From positions 1-64,000 of the forward strand of contig CAVQVR010000020.1 of assembly GCA_963717195.1 (NCBI GenBank): a DNA stretch of 64,000 nucleotides. The letters are read 5' to 3'. The notes under the pieces are model-generated. The model worked only from the letters and a program-made list of their open reading frames with translations, was not told the origin of the DNA and did no database searches. The position numbers and the translations under genes are program-made. This DNA comes from JACDAE01 sp963717195 (GTDB taxonomy: Bacteria; Chloroflexota; Ktedonobacteria; Ktedonobacterales; Ktedonobacteraceae). Position 1 is the stretch's first letter. Every line of letters starts with the position of its first letter. Of the stretch, positions 60,441-64,000 are shown piece after piece.

Positions 60441-62249
60441 CTACCAGCGTGGGTAGTCAGGTGGATCCGATCTATCTAACTCAAATTGTAGTTCTTTCAT
60501 GAAGGGAGCCGTAAGCCTTGACTCACCCGTGTAAAGAATACGTGCTCCAGATGTTTCAATCGTAGTACGATCATAGCTCTTTACCTGCGTACCATGGTTT
60601 TCCAGGTATCTCCCAAGTTGACGAACCTTTTCCGGTGTTTCTGTTCTCTCTTTCCAGGCCCAGTTTGGTATGTGATAGGAGATGACTAAATCGTTAGTAT
60701 TAGTCAGTTCGGGAAACCCTGCTGCTGTTAGTTGCTCCTCTGTGATGATAGTTCCAAATGCTGCTAACTTTGCTGCTAATTGCTTCATCGTAATTATATT
60801 CACATTCGCGCCTAGCCCTTTTGCCATTAACCCTTCTACGAATTGTCTTTTCTCGGCCCCAACCAATCCTAGCTCTTGCACTAAATCTTCTATCTGCTTT
60901 TCTATCGTACCAAGCGGAAGTATGAAACTCATGGAGGCTTTCTGGATGTAGGCTCCAGTCAGATTTGCCCCTCTAAGGTCTGCCCCTTTTAAGTTGGTTC
61001 CTACGATCATTGTCCGGCGCAAGTCGACACCTCGTAAGTCAGCTTTCTTGAGAATGGCGTTGCTTAAATTTGCTCCGCTCAAATCGGCGTCGACCAGGTT
61101 CGCGCTACTCATTTGGGAGTTGCTTAAATTCGCCCCTCTAAGGTCCGCCCCGCGCTCATATTTGTTAACCTGTTCAACTCGTCCGGAGGCTCCTCTTTTA
61201 TTAACCCGGCCAATCCGTCCTAAGAAGGCTCCTCTCAAATCGGCATTGCTCAGATCGGCAGATGACAAGTCAACTTCCCGGAGCACAGCCTCTCTCAAAT
61301 TAGCACCTTTAAGGTCAGACATTACTAGTTTTGCTTTCGAAGCGTAGACTCCCCGGAGATTCGCATTATTGAGTTCAGCGGACTCCAGGTTAGTGTTGTC
61401 AAGCCAGGCCTCACTCAAGTCTGAGGAGTCTAACTTTGCAACATGGAGATTCGCCTGATCGAGCTTAGCTTCCCGCAAGTCGGCTCCCCGCAAGTCAGTT
61501 CCTTCCAGGTTAGCATTCTGCAAGTTGACAGCGCGTAGCGCGGCATTGCTTAGTCTGGCGCGTGCCAGGTCAGCTCCGCTCAAGTCGGCCCCTTCCAGAT
61601 CGATGATTGGCCGTTGCGCTTCTAGAAGGCGGCCTTTATGCAGGAATTGGAGCACCTGTGCTTTTTCCTTGCCATTTAACTGTGACAGTACTATCAAGGT
61701 TTGTTCCCGAACTGCGCTCCGGGCAGCTTCGTTTTCTAGTGAAAATTGTTTATTTAAGAGAGTTGGCAACATCTTATCAATGTATGTCTGGTAATTCGTA
61801 AGCTTTTGATTATCTGTTGGTGAGGAGCCAATGTACACTTTGGTTTCATGGTGATTACCACCATACTGGGTATACTTATGATGGTCACCAGTGCTCTGGA
61901 TTATAGGCTGGTTTCCACCGATGTTCACGTTGCTATATTTACCCTGTTGCTGTTGTACCAGTCCCAATATATAGTGTGCAGCAGCGAGTAGCTCTCTATC
62001 CCGCTCTGCTCCCATGGCAGCAATCTCCTCCTGAAGGGTCTTTTTGCGACCATCCGACGTGGGTTTAGCCTCCAATTTGGCAAGAGCCTCTACCACGTCA
62101 CTCCTCGACCCTAATTTCTTCGTGAGCACCTTCTTGAGCTTGTTGTACCCATCGGTGATGGCAGCCTTGCTTGTCTCTGTGAGGCCACTGGTGGCTCCTG
62201 CTGATATCGCTGCAAGTGCAGCGATGATAGCTTTGGTAATTGGATCCAT
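60441..62249 (-). CDS. Pentapeptide-repeat protein with NACHT-type N-terminal domain
   Basis: A 602-residue protein. The N-terminus (1-110, DPITKAIIAALAAISAGATS, AAITDGYNKLKKVL) resembles the helical domain found at the head of some NACHT/STAND and pentapeptide proteins. A Gly/His-rich linker (VNIGGNQPIIQSTGDHHKYT) and a helical segment (ENEAARSAVREQTLIVLSQL) follow. The pentapeptide beta-helix is at about 217-435. The C-terminal ~165 residues are non-repetitive, with an ordered part (LVISYHIPNWAWKE, ARILYTGESRLTAPFMKELQ) not recognised. AGAGGAAAT lies 10 nt before the ATG. It may be a scaffold or effector in conflict or stress response. Confidence 0.87.
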   Translation of the reverse strand: MDPITKAIIAALAAISAGATSGLTETSKAAITDGYNKLKKVLTKKLGSRSDVVEALAKLEAKPTSDGRKKTLQEEIAAMGAERDRELLAAAHYILGLVQQQQGKYSNVNIGGNQPIIQSTGDHHKYTQYGGNHHETKVYIGSSPTDNQKLTNYQTYIDKMLPTLLNKQFSLENEAARSAVREQTLIVLSQLNGKEKAQVLQFLHKGRLLEAQRPIIDLEGADLSGADLARARLSNAALRAVNLQNANLEGTDLRGADLREAKLDQANLHVAKLDSSDLSEAWLDNTNLESAELNNANLRGVYASKAKLVMSDLKGANLREAVLREVDLSSADLSNADLRGAFLGRIGRVNKRGASGRVEQVNKYERGADLRGANLSNSQMSSANLVDADLSGANLSNAILKKADLRGVDLRRTMIVGTNLKGADLRGANLTGAYIQKASMSFILPLGTIEKQIEDLVQELGLVGAEKRQFVEGLMAKGLGANVNIITMKQLAAKLAAFGTIITEEQLTAAGFPELTNTNDLVISYHIPNWAWKERTETPEKVRQLGRYLENHGTQVKSYDRTTIETSGARILYTGESRLTAPFMKELQFELDRSDPPDYPRW

Positions 62250-63008
62250 CGAATTATTTCCTCTCTTATTTTGATTTTCCTGAGGTGCGATGGTAGAGTG
62301 TCATATTCTCTCTATACCATAGAGAGCATTTCCTAACTTCTCAAAAGCTCTTGAGTGGATGGGAACTCAGTCCTCGCCAGTGGGGACACTGGCAAAGTCA
62401 AATAAGTTATCTTTGCTAGATCTTCTAGCACCTGGAGTGCTCTATAGATGTTGTCGTGTCAGAGGAACCATTTCACTCCCTCCAGAGCCTTCTCGAACTC
62501 CTCTCCTTTATCCTGAACAGATGCTCCTTTGGCCATCTGGTTCAGCACGGTTATACGAAAGCAGTTGAGGATATACTCAATAAGGGGTTGAGGTCCTCAG
62601 TTACATCGTGAACCGTGTCTCCTCCATTGCAGCAATGGTCTCACAGTAGAGTATATCGGCATCAGTTGATGAAGAAAAGTGTAATGGTACTTTTATCGCA
62701 ATCATTCGGCTTGTTTCTATTCAGGAGGCGCAGCAACGTTACATAAGGCGGATGTAGGATTGCATCTCCGGTCGTGTCAGCAGGTCTTTGGTTTCCTGTT
62801 CAATACGGAAAGATGGGAGAGGCAATAAACAAGTACTGATGTTCGGGAAGCAGTGCTTAATTGTTGAGTTTCTAAAAGTGTGAGTTTATTCACTTCCGCA
62901 AGATGTAATTCTTCCTTAAAATGGGGCAGGCAAGCGGCTATACTCAAAACAAGCGAAAAAATAAGAGCCAACTTTTTGCAAGGGATTTATGGAAAGGATT
63001 ATTGAATC
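62250..63008. other. Intergenic, no supported gene
   Basis: This 759-nt spacer carries the promoters of the pentapeptide gene (minus) and the secreted protein (plus). A short hairpin gccagtg/cactggc lies at about 62377-62394. Frames of 60-70 codons have no homology, ribosome-binding site or coding character. Confidence 0.4.
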
Positions 63009-63818
63009 ATGAAAATGCATTTCAAACGTACATTATTCTGCTCATTTTGTCTAGCAGCCCTCTTGCTGGCGCTCGGTACCGTTCCCAAGAGCTATGCGGC
63101 AGCACTCGCTCCCAGTAAAGTGCTCTCCGGCGAACCCTGCGACCCGAGTGAACCTCAGAATACGGGGATTTCCTATGACGCCAATGCATATATCACGGCC
63201 CAGACCGATGATACACTGAGTCCCCGCTCGATGGGGATGTTTAGTATTGCAGGATCGAGTGCGCCAACGATCGGCGCGTGGGCATGCATGGATGATGGTA
63301 CGGTTGCCCTGGATGTGGGCAATGTAGGGGCTGGCTGGTACAATGTGCAGACCACCGTGAATGGGATAACAACTCAGACGACACCGAACTCCAACGTATT
63401 TAACTTTGTTGACCATATGCAAATCGAACTCTATCTGCAAACGGACCAGCAATATACCTTCCAGGTTCAATCCTGTTCGCGTGTGTACTTCCGGTGGGCC
63501 ATCTGTAGCGCGTGGTCGCCCACGGTGAGCCTGGCGACGGCTGCGAACTCGTATTGTCAGAATGGGTATGTCTGGCGCGAGGCCGCTGCGTTTGACCATG
63601 TGTGTGTAACCCCTGACCAGCGCTCACAGGCTGCGTATGATAATAGTCAGGCCCCATCGCGTGTGAATCCTTATGGTGCCTATGGTCCTCAATCGTGCGT
63701 CTCTGGCTATGTCTGGCGCCAGGCGTTCGGCGGCGACTATGTGTGTGTGACTCCCGGCGAGCGCTCACAGGCTGCGTATGATAATAGTCAGGCCATTGCT
63801 CGCATCGTCGCGCTATAG
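63009..63818 (+). CDS. Secreted protein with C-terminal CVTP repeats
   Basis: A 269-residue exported protein. A signal peptide (about 1-31, MKMHFKRTLFCSFCLAALLL) ends in SYAA. A beta-rich central domain of about 145 residues follows. The C-terminus holds two near-identical ~40-residue units with GYVWREA, DHVCVTP and RSQAAYDNSQA, one Cys pair each. Such units are seen in secreted proteins of actinobacteria and Chloroflexota; function unknown. AAAGGA is 10 nt before the ATG. No downstream gene is seen before the window ends. Confidence 0.8.
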   Translation: MKMHFKRTLFCSFCLAALLLALGTVPKSYAAALAPSKVLSGEPCDPSEPQNTGISYDANAYITAQTDDTLSPRSMGMFSIAGSSAPTIGAWACMDDGTVALDVGNVGAGWYNVQTTVNGITTQTTPNSNVFNFVDHMQIELYLQTDQQYTFQVQSCSRVYFRWAICSAWSPTVSLATAANSYCQNGYVWREAAAFDHVCVTPDQRSQAAYDNSQAPSRVNPYGAYGPQSCVSGYVWRQAFGGDYVCVTPGERSQAAYDNSQAIARIVAL

Positions 63819-64000
63819 GAGAACAGGGCAAGGCAAGCGCATCCATCGTACGCGATTATTGCTAATTCTTACAAGATAACATCTACAATGAAAAGTGACG
63901 TGCCGGGAGTAGGGATAATACAGCTCAATAGACCCGGCACCAGAATTGACTACTTCAGAAGCGTGTCTTCTGATCCTACTTGGGTCCAAAGACGCCGAAC

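Noticed and set aside
62359..62568. 69-codon plus-strand ORF
   Set aside because: No ribosome-binding site or recognisable sequence; lies in a spacer.

Overview
The window most resembles a chromosomal segment of a filamentous, spore-forming Chloroflexota bacterium of the Ktedonobacteria type. This is an inference from gene content, not from a marker gene. The pointers are a membrane Ser/Thr kinase with a Ser/Pro/Thr-rich outer region, an XRE-NB-ARC-TPR regulator, DUF4388 and pentapeptide-repeat proteins, many secreted glycoside hydrolases, and a mid-range base composition. I saw no tRNA, rRNA, CRISPR array, phage or complete insertion sequence.

Layout. 0-5 kb: Ser/Thr kinases (one truncated), a PhnD-like binding protein, a hypothetical gene and a Cys-rich small peptide. 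5-14.7 kb: an orphan histidine kinase, DUF5808, an Eis-like acetyltransferase, an MctP-like symporter, a pentapeptide protein, a DUF4388 protein, an F420-type oxidoreductase and DUF2254. 14.7-27.5 kb: a frameshifted GH4 alpha-galactosidase, a large XRE/NB-ARC/TPR regulator, a transposase-like HTH protein, a collagen-like surface protein, a sugar MFS porter, a CBM3-GH5 cellulase and a secreted GH43-CBM32 enzyme. 28.1-33.4 kb: a two-component cluster that opens with an ETR1-type ethylene-binding-like domain. 33.4-39 kb: two transglutaminase-like genes divergent from an ATP-grasp / alpha-E / transglutaminase operon. 39-41.4 kb: glmS behind a glmS ribozyme. 41.6-43 kb: DUF1801 and three very small genes. 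43.4-52.6 kb: two APH-fold kinases, an AAA ATPase with a winged helix, a catalytically degenerate RelA/SpoT homologue fused to an AAA ATPase, a divergent sigma-like factor and a zinc-ribbon protein. 52.7-58.2 kb: a LacI remnant, a sugar ABC importer and a GH35 enzyme. 58.2-64 kb: a serine hydrolase, a 9-residue-repeat peptide, a GGQ release-factor-like protein, a large pentapeptide protein and a secreted repeat protein.

The carbohydrate genes (GH4, GH5, GH43, GH35, the MFS porter and the ABC importer) suggest a plant-polymer degrader. The most unusual locus is the pseudo-RelA/SpoT-ATPase operon at 46.2-51.2 kb. Its (p)ppGpp synthetase and hydrolase signatures are eroded, while its TGS, zinc-finger and ACT regulatory domains are well kept and joined to an AAA ATPase. 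A second ATPase with an OmpR-like winged helix follows within 10 nt of its stop.

At least seven genes are interrupted by a single small frameshift with intact homology on both sides (near 15168, 27.42 kb, 28485, 32446, 48614, 50.06 kb and 55585). This pattern fits sequencing indels at least as well as true decay. Fragments are therefore listed separately, with the reconstructed whole described in each entry.
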